Of a stretch of DNA of 64,000 nucleotides, positions 1 to 8,235 are shown in pieces. The position numbers and the translations under genes are program-made. Within the stretch, counting starts at the first letter, position 1. Each line of letters begins with the position of its first letter. The notes beneath the pieces were generated by a model. It saw only the letters and a program-made list of their open reading frames with translations, was not told where the DNA came from and searched no databases. Source of the stretch: Arthrobacter sp. (GTDB lineage: Bacteria; Actinomycetota; Actinomycetes; Actinomycetales; Micrococcaceae); assembly GCA_023264815.1 (NCBI GenBank), contig JAHFUZ010000017.1, positions 26,723 through 90,722 on the forward strand, read 5' to 3'.

Positions 1-787
1 TCCCCATGGCCACCATGGCCAGGACGGGCAGGGCCACCACGGCAGGGACCCTGGCGGCCTTGGCTCCGGTGGTCCGTTTCAGGGGCACGGCCTTGTGGGT
101 GCGGTGCACGGCAAACGCGGGGACGAGCGTTATGGTCATCAGCACAGCCAGTGCCAGCGGAAGCCAGGGGGCAACCAGGCTGGCCAGGATGCCCACCAGC
201 GCCGGCCCCAGGACAAAGGTCAGTTCGTCCGCTGTTCCCTCGTAGGACAACGCGGTATCGAGGTCCCGGCCGGCGTCCTTGCCCAGGCCACTCGCGGCCT
301 GGCCCCGGGACGTCAGCGCCATCCAGCGGACGCGGGCCAGCGGCCCCACCTGCGGGCACGTTGCACCTGCCAGGAAGGCCGCCACGACCAGGGCGACGGG
401 GAACGAAGCGTCTGTTGTAACCGCCCCGCCCATGGCGATCAGGGCCACCACGGCCAGGGAATTTAACACCGCGGCCGCCAGAAGCACCGGACGTTGTCCG
501 CGCCGGTCCGCCAAGGCACCGAATACGGGGGCCCCCAGGGCGGAGCCGATTCCCACGGCCCCGGCGGCCGTGCCGCCCAAGGCGTACGATCCGGTGCCGG
601 ACGTCACCAGGGTTAGTGCACCGACGGTGAGCATGGCCAGGGGCAGCCGGGCAAAAAGGCCCAGAGGGATGAAGCTGCGGCCGGCGAGGTGAGGCAGCCG
701 CGCGAAGCGGCCCCCGGAACGCACTCCAGGTGCACAAACCGGACTGTTGGGAGCGGCGGGCTGTGGCTGCTGCGCGGTCGGCGCCAT
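1..787 (-). CDS. MFS transporter, N-terminal part (cut by window edge)
   Basis: This is the amino-terminal part of a major facilitator superfamily permease; the rest lies beyond base 1. Read on the minus strand, the frame gives a proline-rich lead, then hydrophobic segments. The loop GALADRRGQRP between the second and third segments is the classical MFS motif A. Further on comes SYEGTADELTFVLGPALVG, a stretch of the kind seen in drug/sugar efflux MFS proteins. The substrate cannot be told. The start is uncertain: the first in-frame ATG is at 787 and has no clear ribosome-binding site. A much better site (GGGAGGAGGG) precedes an ATG at 920 in another frame, which ends at 810. That could mean a leader peptide or a frameshift near 790-810. 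Confidence 0.8.
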   Translation of the reverse strand, partial: MAPTAQQPQPAAPNSPVCAPGVRSGGRFARLPHLAGRSFIPLGLFARLPLAMLTVGALTLVTSGTGSYALGGTAAGAVGIGSALGAPVFGALADRRGQRPVLLAAAVLNSLAVVALIAMGGAVTTDASFPVALVVAAFLAGATCPQVGPLARVRWMALTSRGQAASGLGKDAGRDLDTALSYEGTADELTFVLGPALVGILASLVAPWLPLALAVLMTITLVPAFAVHRTHKAVPLKRTTGAKAARVPAVVALPVLAMVAMG

Positions 788-809
788 GGCCGCAGTCGAC
801 GGCGGTGCG

Positions 810-920
810 TCAGTGCGGCGCGACGGCGAAGCATCGTGGAAGCGGGCGGCTTCCGAGGCAACTGGGAGTGAAGAAAGAGGTGAAGGGTTCAAGATTCCGG
901 GCTCGTTCAGTCATGCGCAT
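810..920 (-). other. Small ORF with strong ribosome-binding site upstream of the MFS gene
   Basis: A 36-codon frame starts at an ATG preceded by GGGAGGAGGGACG, the strongest Shine-Dalgarno sequence in the area, and stops 22 bases before the presumed MFS start. The predicted peptide has no recognisable feature. It may be a translated leader that couples to the transporter. Alternatively it is the true amino terminus of the transporter, broken by a single-base frameshift. The sequence alone does not decide. Confidence 0.25.
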
Positions 921-971
921 CGTCCCTCCTCCCGATGCGCGCAACCCGGTAACTTCCCAATTATAGCCGGA

Positions 972-3900
972 CTACATCAGTGCTTCGCCGGCGTCGGAAA
1001 TGCGGAGAGTGGAGCCGTTGCGGCCCTTCAGCACCTGAAGCTGCGTTCCAATCCGCTGCTTCATCTCCCCCACATGGCTGACCAGGCCAACAACGCGCCC
1101 GCCGTCCCGCAGGCCTTCCAGTGCGTCCATGACCTGTTCGAGCGACTGCTCATCCAGGCTGCCGAAGCCTTCGTCGACGAACAGCGTGTCGATCTGGATG
1201 CCGCCCGATTCCTGCTGGACAACGTCCGCAAGGCCAAGGGCCAGCGAGAGGGATGCCATAAAGGATTCGCCGCCGGACAGTGTGGACGTATCCCTGCGGT
1301 GCCCGGTCCATTGGTCCACCACTTCCAGGCCCAAGCCGGACCTGGCGCCACGTGCCGCCTTCGCATCGGAATGCTGCAGCAGGTACCGTCCGTCACTCAT
1401 GGCCACCAGGCGTTCCGACGCCGCCAAGGCCACCTGCTCGAGCCGTGCCGCCAGGACATAGCTGTTCAGGCTCATGCGGTAGGTGTTCTCGCCCCGGCCC
1501 GCGGCGGTATCAGCCAGCGCCGTGAGCAGCCGCGCGTGTTCCCTGGGCCCGCGGGCGGATCCGGCTAGCTCCCCATAGTCTTGGCCAATGGCGGCCAGCG
1601 ACGCGGCACAGCGGGCAGCCAGGCCGGCAGCAAGGTCGGCGTCGCGGGCCTCGTGGCTGGACTTCGCCGCAGCTTCCTGCAGTTCTGCCAGCAGATGCTC
1701 GTCCACCGCCGTACCCGCGGCCGCTTCCTTCACGGCAAGCACCATATCCTCCGCTGCGAAAAGCTCGGCGATCCGTGCCTGTTCATCCTGGCCCGCGCGG
1801 ACGTCAGCCAGCAAGGCGGCTGCCTCTGCGCCAGCGAGCAGCTGCGCCCGGGCCTCGGCGGCCGAGCCAAAGCCCGCATCCGGCAGCGCCCGTTCCAGCT
1901 CCAGCCGGGCGTCTTCCGCGCGGACCGTGGCCTTGTCCAGCCGGTCGCGGGCATCCACCGCCTGCTCCAAGGTGGCAGCGGCGTCCTGCAGGGACCGGAG
2001 CCTGCGCGTGAGGCTGGGGTGATCGCCGCGGAGTCCTGCCAGTGCCTGGTCCAGGGACGTTATGTTCTCCCCCACTCCTGCCACTGCGGCGGTCACCTGC
2101 GCGAGTTCCTCCGAAGTGCTCTGGTTGGCGGCCTCGGCAGCTGCGATGCGGGTCTCCAGGGCATCAATCCGGTCCCGGAGATCGGCAAGCTGTTTCACGG
2201 CGAGCTGGGACTGGCCGGCTGCCTCGCGGGCCGCCGCCGCAGCCTGAATGGCCACGTCCTCTGGCGTATCCCCGCCCTGGCCCGCCAGGACAGCCACGAG
2301 CAGGCTCGCCTCACCCAGTGCGGTACTGGCCGCTGCCAGCCTGGCTTCCGCGTCCTCGTTGGCTTGCTGGGCGGATTCCTCGGCCTGGCTGAGCCCCAGG
2401 GCGGACGCTGCCGCCGCGGCCGGCGCCGGATGGTGTTCGCTGCCGCAGACCGGGCAGGCCTGCCCGTCGGCCAGTTGTGCCGCGAGTTCGGCGGCCGCGT
2501 TGGCAAGTCTCTCCTCACGCAGGTCAAGCCAGCGGGCTTTCGTCCCGAGCTGGAACTCCCGGGACGCCGAGTGGCGCTCCATGGCCGCAGTCTGCGAAGT
2601 CAGCGCCGCTCCGTACCGGCGGACAACGTCCAGCAACTCCTCCGCAGCAGCGGCTTCCTTCACGTGCAGGACGGCGGTGGAAGCCAGTGCTTCCAGGGGT
2701 CCCAGCCCGGCTGCGAGGTCCGAGTGCTCGGCACGCAGATTGACGAGCAGCGTGCGGAGCCCGGCACCTGTTTGGCCCAGTTCCTGCTGCCGGGTCTCCA
2801 GGGACGTGCGCCTGGCGGCCAGGGCCTGGAGACGCTCCTCGTCAGGCAGCCTTGCTTCAACCACGGCAAGCAGGGACCGGATGCGGCTGAGTTCGCCGGC
2901 GAGGTCCGGGGCACCATGAGCATTACCGGCACCGGCGTCACTGGCATTCGCCGTGGCCGGCATCCGGCCTGCGTTGGCTGCTACGGCTGCATCATTTTCC
3001 CCCGCCTCGAAGCCGGAAAGGTCCAGGCCGGCCAGTTCCGGGTGTTCGCCGGCCGCCAGCCGCAGCAGGGTCATGGCCGATTCCAGCGCACCGGTGGCGT
3101 GCCGGACCTGGGATTCCCCTGCCTGCACAGCCTGAAGTTGCCCCGTGAGAACCTCGGCGCGCCGGTGCTGTTCGAGCCGCGCGGCTTGCCTCTCCCAAGC
3201 CGGGAGGGAAGCCTGGGCGGCAGATTTTCTTGCTTTGGCGGCCGCCAGCCGGCGCTGGCGTTCCCGCCGTGCGGTTTCGTTGCGCAGCCGGTCCAGTGAC
3301 AGTTGGCTCCGTTCCGCTGCCGCTTCCGCGGCCGCGGACAGTTCCCCTGCGCGCCGGGCCACCGCTGCCTGTAGCCGGCCGATCCGGGCGCCGGGCTCAT
3401 CCGGCCAGGCATCCTTCGATGCCGGGCCATCCGCCACCGCTTCATCGGTCACAGCCGAGGCTTCAGCTTCAGCGCGGGCCGCCAGCAACTCAAGATCCCC
3501 GTTGAGCTTCGCAACATCGTTCCGGGCGGCCTGCGCCTGGGCGGAAAGTTCCAGTTCCAATGCCTCAAAACGCTGGGTACCAAAGAGTTTTTGCAGCAGT
3601 TCCAGTCGCTCGTTGGCCTTGGAACGCAGGAAGGCGGCAAAGTCACCCTGGGGCAGCATCACCACCCGGGTGAACTGCTCCCGGTCCATGCCCAACAGCG
3701 CCGTAATCTCGGCGCCGGCCTCGTCGTTGCGCCCGGATCTCTCCAGCCAGGCGCCGCCGACCCGTTCCCGCAGGAGGGTTTTTGCCTGCTGGGTGGTGAA
3801 ACCGTTCTTTCCACGTGCGCTGGGCCGGTCCCAGGCCGGAGACCTGGTGACCTCGAAGTGGCGCCCCTGGGCCGAAAATTCGCAGGTGACCGAAGGCTCC

Positions 3901-4124
3901 TGCGCCGGTTCCGCGTGGTCGCTGCGGAGCCTTTTGCCTTCCTGGCGGGCACCCGGCACTGATCCGTACAGTGCGAAGCAGACAGCATCCAGCACGCTGG
4001 TTTTGCCGGCACCGGTGGGCCCGTTCAGGAGGAACAGGCCGTGGGCGCTCAGCCTGTCAAAGTCGATCTCTTCGGTGCCTGCGAACGGCCCGAACGCGGA
4101 GATGGCCAGGCGATGGATCCTCAC
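972..4124 (-). CDS. sbcC: SbcC, Rad50-like ATPase subunit of the SbcCD nuclease
   Basis: This is the ATPase and DNA-tethering subunit of SbcCD (bacterial Mre11-Rad50), which opens hairpins and processes double-strand ends in the cytoplasm. The 1050-residue protein has the SMC layout. A Walker A motif (GPTGAGKTS) lies near residue 37. Long Ala/Glu/Arg-rich coiled-coil arms flank a zinc hook CPVC at about residues 556-559. The carboxy end carries the ABC signature LSGGESFMASLSL and the Walker B DTLFVDEGFG. It is translated after sbcD, and the two genes overlap by four bases (ATGA), so they are translationally coupled. Length and motifs are normal for the family. Confidence 0.96.
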   Translation of the reverse strand: MRIHRLAISAFGPFAGTEEIDFDRLSAHGLFLLNGPTGAGKTSVLDAVCFALYGSVPGARQEGKRLRSDHAEPAQEPSVTCEFSAQGRHFEVTRSPAWDRPSARGKNGFTTQQAKTLLRERVGGAWLERSGRNDEAGAEITALLGMDREQFTRVVMLPQGDFAAFLRSKANERLELLQKLFGTQRFEALELELSAQAQAARNDVAKLNGDLELLAARAEAEASAVTDEAVADGPASKDAWPDEPGARIGRLQAAVARRAGELSAAAEAAAERSQLSLDRLRNETARRERQRRLAAAKARKSAAQASLPAWERQAARLEQHRRAEVLTGQLQAVQAGESQVRHATGALESAMTLLRLAAGEHPELAGLDLSGFEAGENDAAVAANAGRMPATANASDAGAGNAHGAPDLAGELSRIRSLLAVVEARLPDEERLQALAARRTSLETRQQELGQTGAGLRTLLVNLRAEHSDLAAGLGPLEALASTAVLHVKEAAAAEELLDVVRRYGAALTSQTAAMERHSASREFQLGTKARWLDLREERLANAAAELAAQLADGQACPVCGSEHHPAPAAAAASALGLSQAEESAQQANEDAEARLAAASTALGEASLLVAVLAGQGGDTPEDVAIQAAAAAREAAGQSQLAVKQLADLRDRIDALETRIAAAEAANQSTSEELAQVTAAVAGVGENITSLDQALAGLRGDHPSLTRRLRSLQDAAATLEQAVDARDRLDKATVRAEDARLELERALPDAGFGSAAEARAQLLAGAEAAALLADVRAGQDEQARIAELFAAEDMVLAVKEAAAGTAVDEHLLAELQEAAAKSSHEARDADLAAGLAARCAASLAAIGQDYGELAGSARGPREHARLLTALADTAAGRGENTYRMSLNSYVLAARLEQVALAASERLVAMSDGRYLLQHSDAKAARGARSGLGLEVVDQWTGHRRDTSTLSGGESFMASLSLALGLADVVQQESGGIQIDTLFVDEGFGSLDEQSLEQVMDALEGLRDGGRVVGLVSHVGEMKQRIGTQLQVLKGRNGSTLRISDAGEALM

Positions 4125-5353
4125 AGCGAGGCCTCCCGGAGGCGCACGTTGTCCAGGGCCCCGGCCAGGGCCAGCCGCTCGGCGTCGTCAGCGTCCCTGC
4201 CGCGGACGTGGTCAAGGAATCCGCAGCACACCGACAGGTCATCCTCTGCCTCGGCAAGGCGCGTGCTGTAGCTGGTGGACGCTTTGGCCGCGCCGCCCTG
4301 CGGATCAAACCCGAGAACCAGGGTGTCCGGAAAGCGCGCCCGGAGCCGTTCCATTGCTTGTTGCGGGCGCTGGGCATCCGTCAGAGTGATCTGGCAGTAA
4401 GCGTCCTCGGCCCAGGCATGGTCTCCGGATTCGAGCAGCTCGGCGATGGGGCCGCGGAGTACGGCCAGCTTCCTGGGCGCTTCCCACAGCAGTTCCGAGA
4501 CAGCCGTGACGCCTTCCTTGCCAACGTCCACGAGCCAGCTGCCCTTGCTGTGGTTGGCTTCGGAGAAAGAGTAGGCCAGGGGCGAGCCCGAGTACCTGAC
4601 CTGCGGGGAAAGCGTCTGCCGGCCGTGCAGGTGCCCCAGCGCGGTGTAACTGAAGCCGTCGAACAGGTCCAGCGGCACGGCACCCACTCCGCCAATACTG
4701 AGGTCCCGTTCGCTGTCGGAACTGATGCCGCCGCTCGCAAAGGTATGGGCCAGAACCACAGAGTGCACCGTTCCGTGGGCGCTGCGCCGGGCAACGTCCG
4801 CCCGGATGAGGTCGGTGGCCGCGCGGGTCACCGTGAAGTGGCTTGCCGGCTCAGCGCCCAGCTGGTCGGCCACGAGCCGCGGTTCCAGCCAGGGAATCCC
4901 GTAAATGGCGAGGACGGCGGCACCGGATGCGCCCTGCGCGCCCGCTGCCCCGCCGGAGGGAACCGCGCTTTCAGTACCGGTTTCCCCGCCCGGCTCCAAC
5001 GGCAGGATGAGCGGCTGGTCAAGGTCCGCCAGCCTGGTCCGCAGGTGGACGCCGCCGCGTTCCAGCAGGCGGGAGGCGAAGCCGAGCCTGATCGCGGAGT
5101 CGTGGTTGCCGCTGGTCAGGACCACGGTGGCGCCCGCCTCCGTCAGCCGGACCAGGGCGTCATCCAGCAGGCGCACCACGTCGACACCGGGCAGGGCGCG
5201 GTCATAGACATCACCGGCGATCAGGACCACGTCCACCGCGTGCGTTGAGACGGCGCGGACGAGCTGATCAACAAATGACCGTTGGGCGTCCAGCATTCCG
5301 ACGCCGTGGAACGACCGGCCCAAATGCCAGTCCGAGGTGTGCAATAACCGCAT
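4121..5353 (-). CDS. sbcD: SbcD, Mre11-like exonuclease subunit
   Basis: This is the metallophosphoesterase subunit of SbcCD and supplies the Mn-dependent nuclease activity. Of 410 residues, the first part carries the phosphodiesterase metal ligands in order: SDWHLGR at residue 7, GDVYDR, SGNHDS, then later VVLAHTF and ALGHLHG. The carboxy-terminal domain is of the capping/SbcC-binding type. It is the first gene of the pair; its stop overlaps the start of sbcC. A TAGCTT hexamer at 5360-5365 lies six bases before the ATG, suggesting a leaderless message, although AGGA also lies just upstream. Confidence 0.95.
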   Translation of the reverse strand: MRLLHTSDWHLGRSFHGVGMLDAQRSFVDQLVRAVSTHAVDVVLIAGDVYDRALPGVDVVRLLDDALVRLTEAGATVVLTSGNHDSAIRLGFASRLLERGGVHLRTRLADLDQPLILPLEPGGETGTESAVPSGGAAGAQGASGAAVLAIYGIPWLEPRLVADQLGAEPASHFTVTRAATDLIRADVARRSAHGTVHSVVLAHTFASGGISSDSERDLSIGGVGAVPLDLFDGFSYTALGHLHGRQTLSPQVRYSGSPLAYSFSEANHSKGSWLVDVGKEGVTAVSELLWEAPRKLAVLRGPIAELLESGDHAWAEDAYCQITLTDAQRPQQAMERLRARFPDTLVLGFDPQGGAAKASTSYSTRLAEAEDDLSVCCGFLDHVRGRDADDAERLALAGALDNVRLREASL

Positions 5354-5359
5354 ATTCCT

Positions 5360-5365
5360 AAGCTA
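5360..5365 (-). promoter_or_regulatory. -10-like hexamer of sbcD
   Basis: TAGCTT, six bases before the sbcD ATG. The spacing would put the transcription start on or next to the start codon. No clear -35 box. Confidence 0.35.
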
Positions 5366-5444
5366 TCGGCTGCCACTGACAGTTAAGGAAACCGCCGCAG
5401 CAGCCGCCTCTGGTGAATCCGCTCCGGTGTTCGTGCCAGGGCCG

Positions 5445-6413
5445 CTAGCCGCGCTTTCCGTCGAAGAATTCCCGGGCCTCGTCGCGGCGGGCCTGTGCTT
5501 TGATGGCGGGCTCATCGGTGACCCCGGAAGTCTCGGCGTCGCGGGCTGCAGCGTCAAGGTATTCGGCGTCGGTGGCTTCCACGTCGCTGGCCCCGGCGCC
5601 GTGAACATCATCGGTTTCATCATCGGTGAGCGAACCCGCGGCGGGAGTTTCCCCTGCCGCGAAGCCGCGGAAGACGAGGCCTGCGATCGAGGCACCAACC
5701 AGCGGCGCAACCCAGAAAAGCCACAGCTGCTCAAGGGACCAGCGGGAGCTGAACACTGCGGATGCGGTGGCGCGTGCAGGGTTGAACGGGGCATTGCCCA
5801 CCGACAGGCCCAGCTGCAGCAGGACAGCGAACGCGAGGCCCACAGCCAGGGCGGCGGCCGCCCTGTTCATGTTGTTGCGGGCGGTGGTGCCCAGGAAGAT
5901 GGCCACGAGGATGGCGGCACCCAGAACCTCCAGCAGGAGCACAGCGGCCAGCGGCGCCTGGATGATGGAGTGCTCGCCGAAGCCTGCAGTCACGGTGTCA
6001 AACGCCGTCCTGCTGTCCTGGATGCCCGGAAGGGTCCGAAGGATGCCGAACAGGGCCAGGGCGCCCAGCAGCCCGCCCACCAGCTGCGCGCCGATGTACG
6101 CCGCCGCGTCGCCCAGGCGGATCCGCCCGGCAACCGCGTGGCCCACCGTCACGGCCGGGTTGAAGTGGCCGCCGGAGATGTAGCCGAAGGCCAGCATGGC
6201 AGCGGTCACGGCAAGGCCTGCGGCAAGCGCGGCCGGCAACGGGCTGGACTGGGGAATGGAGAAGAGCGGCACACCCAGTCCTGCCACCACAATGAAGAGG
6301 CTGCCGAACGCTTCGGCTGACAGCCTGGACAGCAGCCCGGCCCGCACCCCCGTGCTGGTGCCTGCTGCCGGCCCGGCAGCGGAGTCATGGTGGACGGGAA
6401 CGGGCGTGGTCAT
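5445..6413 (-). CDS. Aquaporin / MIP-family channel with acidic C-terminal tail
   Basis: This is a membrane channel of the major intrinsic protein family for water or small neutral solutes. Six hydrophobic segments and both half-helix signatures are present: GGHFNPAVTVGHA in the first half and NAPFNPARATAS in the second. I place the start at 6413 (MTTPVPVHHDS), where AAGGAC lies at ribosome-binding distance; the frame is open further upstream but without support. Unusual is a tail of about 70 hydrophilic residues after the last membrane segment, rich in Asp, Glu and Ala. It makes the protein about 322 residues, against roughly 230-260 for typical aquaporins. The water versus glycerol preference was not determined. 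Confidence 0.88.
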   Translation of the reverse strand: MTTPVPVHHDSAAGPAAGTSTGVRAGLLSRLSAEAFGSLFIVVAGLGVPLFSIPQSSPLPAALAAGLAVTAAMLAFGYISGGHFNPAVTVGHAVAGRIRLGDAAAYIGAQLVGGLLGALALFGILRTLPGIQDSRTAFDTVTAGFGEHSIIQAPLAAVLLLEVLGAAILVAIFLGTTARNNMNRAAAALAVGLAFAVLLQLGLSVGNAPFNPARATASAVFSSRWSLEQLWLFWVAPLVGASIAGLVFRGFAAGETPAAGSLTDDETDDVHGAGASDVEATDAEYLDAAARDAETSGVTDEPAIKAQARRDEAREFFDGKRG

Positions 6414-6579
6414 GGGGCAGTCCTTAATCGTTGGCGGGTCGCTGCACGGCAAAATTCGAATCCGCCGGACGTTTCCGCGGCGGCCACTGCATTCTGCCAA
6501 GGAATTCTGGGCGTTGGCTGAGTCTGAGCTTAGTGGATGGGCGGCAGGGCATCCGGAGCATCACCTCTCTGCTGCACGG

Positions 6580-6585
6580 TAAATT
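6580..6585 (+). promoter_or_regulatory. -10-like hexamer of the ADP-ribosylglycohydrolase gene
   Basis: TAAATT, seven bases before the ATG at 6593. It fits a leaderless transcript, since no good Shine-Dalgarno sequence is present. Confidence 0.35.
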
Positions 6586-6592
6586 TGCAGGT

Positions 6593-7675
6593 ATGAGTAT
6601 CGATCCCGGCACTGCCACGCCCTCCCTGACCTCCCGCATCCACGGCTGCCTCCTGGGCGGCGCTTTGGGCGACTCGCTGGGCTATGCAGTGGAGTTCGAC
6701 TCGATCGAGGCTATCCGTGGACGATTCGGCCCGGCCGGTGTGACGGACCTTTCCATGCTCGGGGACAGCGCTCATTTCTCGGACGACACCCAGATGACGC
6801 TTTACACCGTGGACGGTCTGGTGGAGGCGCTGGAATGGGCCAATGACGGGGTAGGCGCCGATGTGAACGCCTGCCTCTGGCTGGCCTACCTGCGCTGGCT
6901 GGACACGCAGGGCGTGCCGTTGCCGTCGTCGGCCCCGGTACAGCCCAAGCGCTGGATCGACGGGCACGAGGTCATGAAGCACCGCCGGGCACCCGGAAAC
7001 GCCTGCATCAGCGGGCTGGCCACCGGCGAAATGGGGACGGTTTACCGGCCGGTGAACCCGGATTCCAAGGGATGCGGAACCGTAATGCGGTCAGCGCCCT
7101 TTGGGCTGATTCCCCACATAGCGTCCGACGCCGTCTACAAGTTGAGTGCCGACGCCGCCTCCCTGACCCACGGCCATCCTTCCGCCCGGCAGAGTGCCGG
7201 CGGCTTCAGCCTGCTCATCCACCGACTGGTGGCCGGCGCCAGCCTGCAGGATGCGGCGGCGGCGGTCCTGGACAGGGTGCGCGGCCTCGAGGACGTGGCC
7301 GAGGAACTCCCGGCGCGGCTCGGGGCAGCCATCCGCTCCGCGGAAGAAGGAGCCATCCTCACGCCGGAGGAACTCGTGCGGCACCTGGGTGAGGGCTGGG
7401 TCGCGGAGGAGGCGTTCGCCGTCGGGCTCTACTCCGTACTGGCCACTGCGCCGGCCCCGGACGCCGGCGTATCGCCGGCAGACCATTTCCGTGCCGCCAT
7501 CGCGCTGGCTGCCAACCACAGCGGAGACAGCGATTCGACGGCGTCCATCGCGGGAAACATCCTCGGCGCCTTCTACGGTGAGGCCTGCCTGCCGGCGGAA
7601 TGGCTGGAGGCGCTGGAAGCGCCCGAGGTCATCCGCGGCATGGCCGAACTCCTGGTGGGTGTCACGACCGCCTAA
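6593..7675 (+). CDS. ADP-ribosylglycohydrolase (DraG/ARH family)
   Basis: Predicted hydrolase that removes ADP-ribose from proteins or small molecules; 360 residues, all-alpha fold with two bound Mg ions. Family marks are the opening GCLLGGALGDSLGY, the metal-binding SDDTQMTL near residue 63, and the late GDSDSTASIAGNILGAFYG, whose Asp residues complete the metal site. No matching ADP-ribosyltransferase (DraT type) is visible nearby, so the substrate is unknown. The start was chosen at 6593 because the protein then begins just before the conserved region. The gene runs convergently into the DUF4395 gene, and the two 3' ends overlap by 14 bases. Confidence 0.9.
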   Translation: MSIDPGTATPSLTSRIHGCLLGGALGDSLGYAVEFDSIEAIRGRFGPAGVTDLSMLGDSAHFSDDTQMTLYTVDGLVEALEWANDGVGADVNACLWLAYLRWLDTQGVPLPSSAPVQPKRWIDGHEVMKHRRAPGNACISGLATGEMGTVYRPVNPDSKGCGTVMRSAPFGLIPHIASDAVYKLSADAASLTHGHPSARQSAGGFSLLIHRLVAGASLQDAAAAVLDRVRGLEDVAEELPARLGAAIRSAEEGAILTPEELVRHLGEGWVAEEAFAVGLYSVLATAPAPDAGVSPADHFRAAIALAANHSGDSDSTASIAGNILGAFYGEACLPAEWLEALEAPEVIRGMAELLVGVTTA

Positions 7676-8180
7676 GGGCCACGTTGTTGCAGGCTTCGCA
7701 GATGTCTTCCGGGATCAGGCCGCGCCGCTGGAGGACTCCGAAAATCACGCAGCCCAGGCAGAATCCGGCGAAGGCTTCCAGCGAGGCCGCCACGATCAGG
7801 ATGGCCAGCACGATCCACGCGGCCGGGGCTGCCCCTGCCGCGAACAGGATCAGCGCCGTGGTGGAGACCACTGTGCCCATGCCCTGGGCAAAGCGTTTCG
7901 GCGGCCCCGGCACCAGCCGTGTGCGGCCCAGCCGGGGCGCCAGGACCTTGACCGAGAGCAGGGCCAGCGGCGAAATCCGGGGTCCGAAGAGCACCCGCAG
8001 CCAGAATCCGGCGGCGATGAGCACCAGCCCCCAGCCGGAGCCTGCCAACAGGGTGGCGACCGCCAGAAGCACCACCAGGGCGGCGGTGATCCGGGCCGCA
8101 TACTCGTTCACTGGATTGGGAAAGGCAAACACGGCTGGCCAGTTGATGCCGCTTCGTGGGCCGCTTGTCACTTTGCTCAT
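7662..8180 (-). CDS. DUF4395 family membrane protein
   Basis: A 172-residue integral membrane protein with about four hydrophobic segments (for example AALVVLLAVATLLAG and VLIAAGFWLRVLFGPRISPL). It carries the FGPRISPLALLSVKVLAPRL stretch typical of DUF4395 proteins, which in many actinobacteria lie next to thioredoxin or sulfur-metabolism genes. No such partner is present here and the function is unknown. Near the carboxy end, CLGC and CEAC cysteine pairs could bind metal or form disulfides. TAGCCT six bases before the ATG suggests leaderless expression. Confidence 0.8.
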   Translation of the reverse strand: MSKVTSGPRSGINWPAVFAFPNPVNEYAARITAALVVLLAVATLLAGSGWGLVLIAAGFWLRVLFGPRISPLALLSVKVLAPRLGRTRLVPGPPKRFAQGMGTVVSTTALILFAAGAAPAAWIVLAILIVAASLEAFAGFCLGCVIFGVLQRRGLIPEDICEACNNVALRRS

Positions 8181-8186
8181 CCTGTA

Positions 8187-8192
8187 AGGCTA
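8187..8192 (-). promoter_or_regulatory. -10-like hexamer of the DUF4395 gene
   Basis: TAGCCT on the minus strand, six bases before the ATG at 8180. Confidence 0.35.
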
Positions 8193-8235
8193 AGAGCCGC
8201 CCGGGCGGCTGGGAAGATTTGTTGCGCCGGATGAA

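Noticed and set aside
1581..3299. 572-codon plus-strand frame opposite sbcC
   Set aside because: It is a shadow of sbcC, whose minus-strand reading has all ATPase motifs. Long antisense frames are common in high-GC genes.
6593..7675. ADP-ribosylglycohydrolase as part of a toxin-antitoxin pair
   Set aside because: No ADP-ribosyltransferase lies next to it; both neighbours are membrane proteins on the opposite strand.
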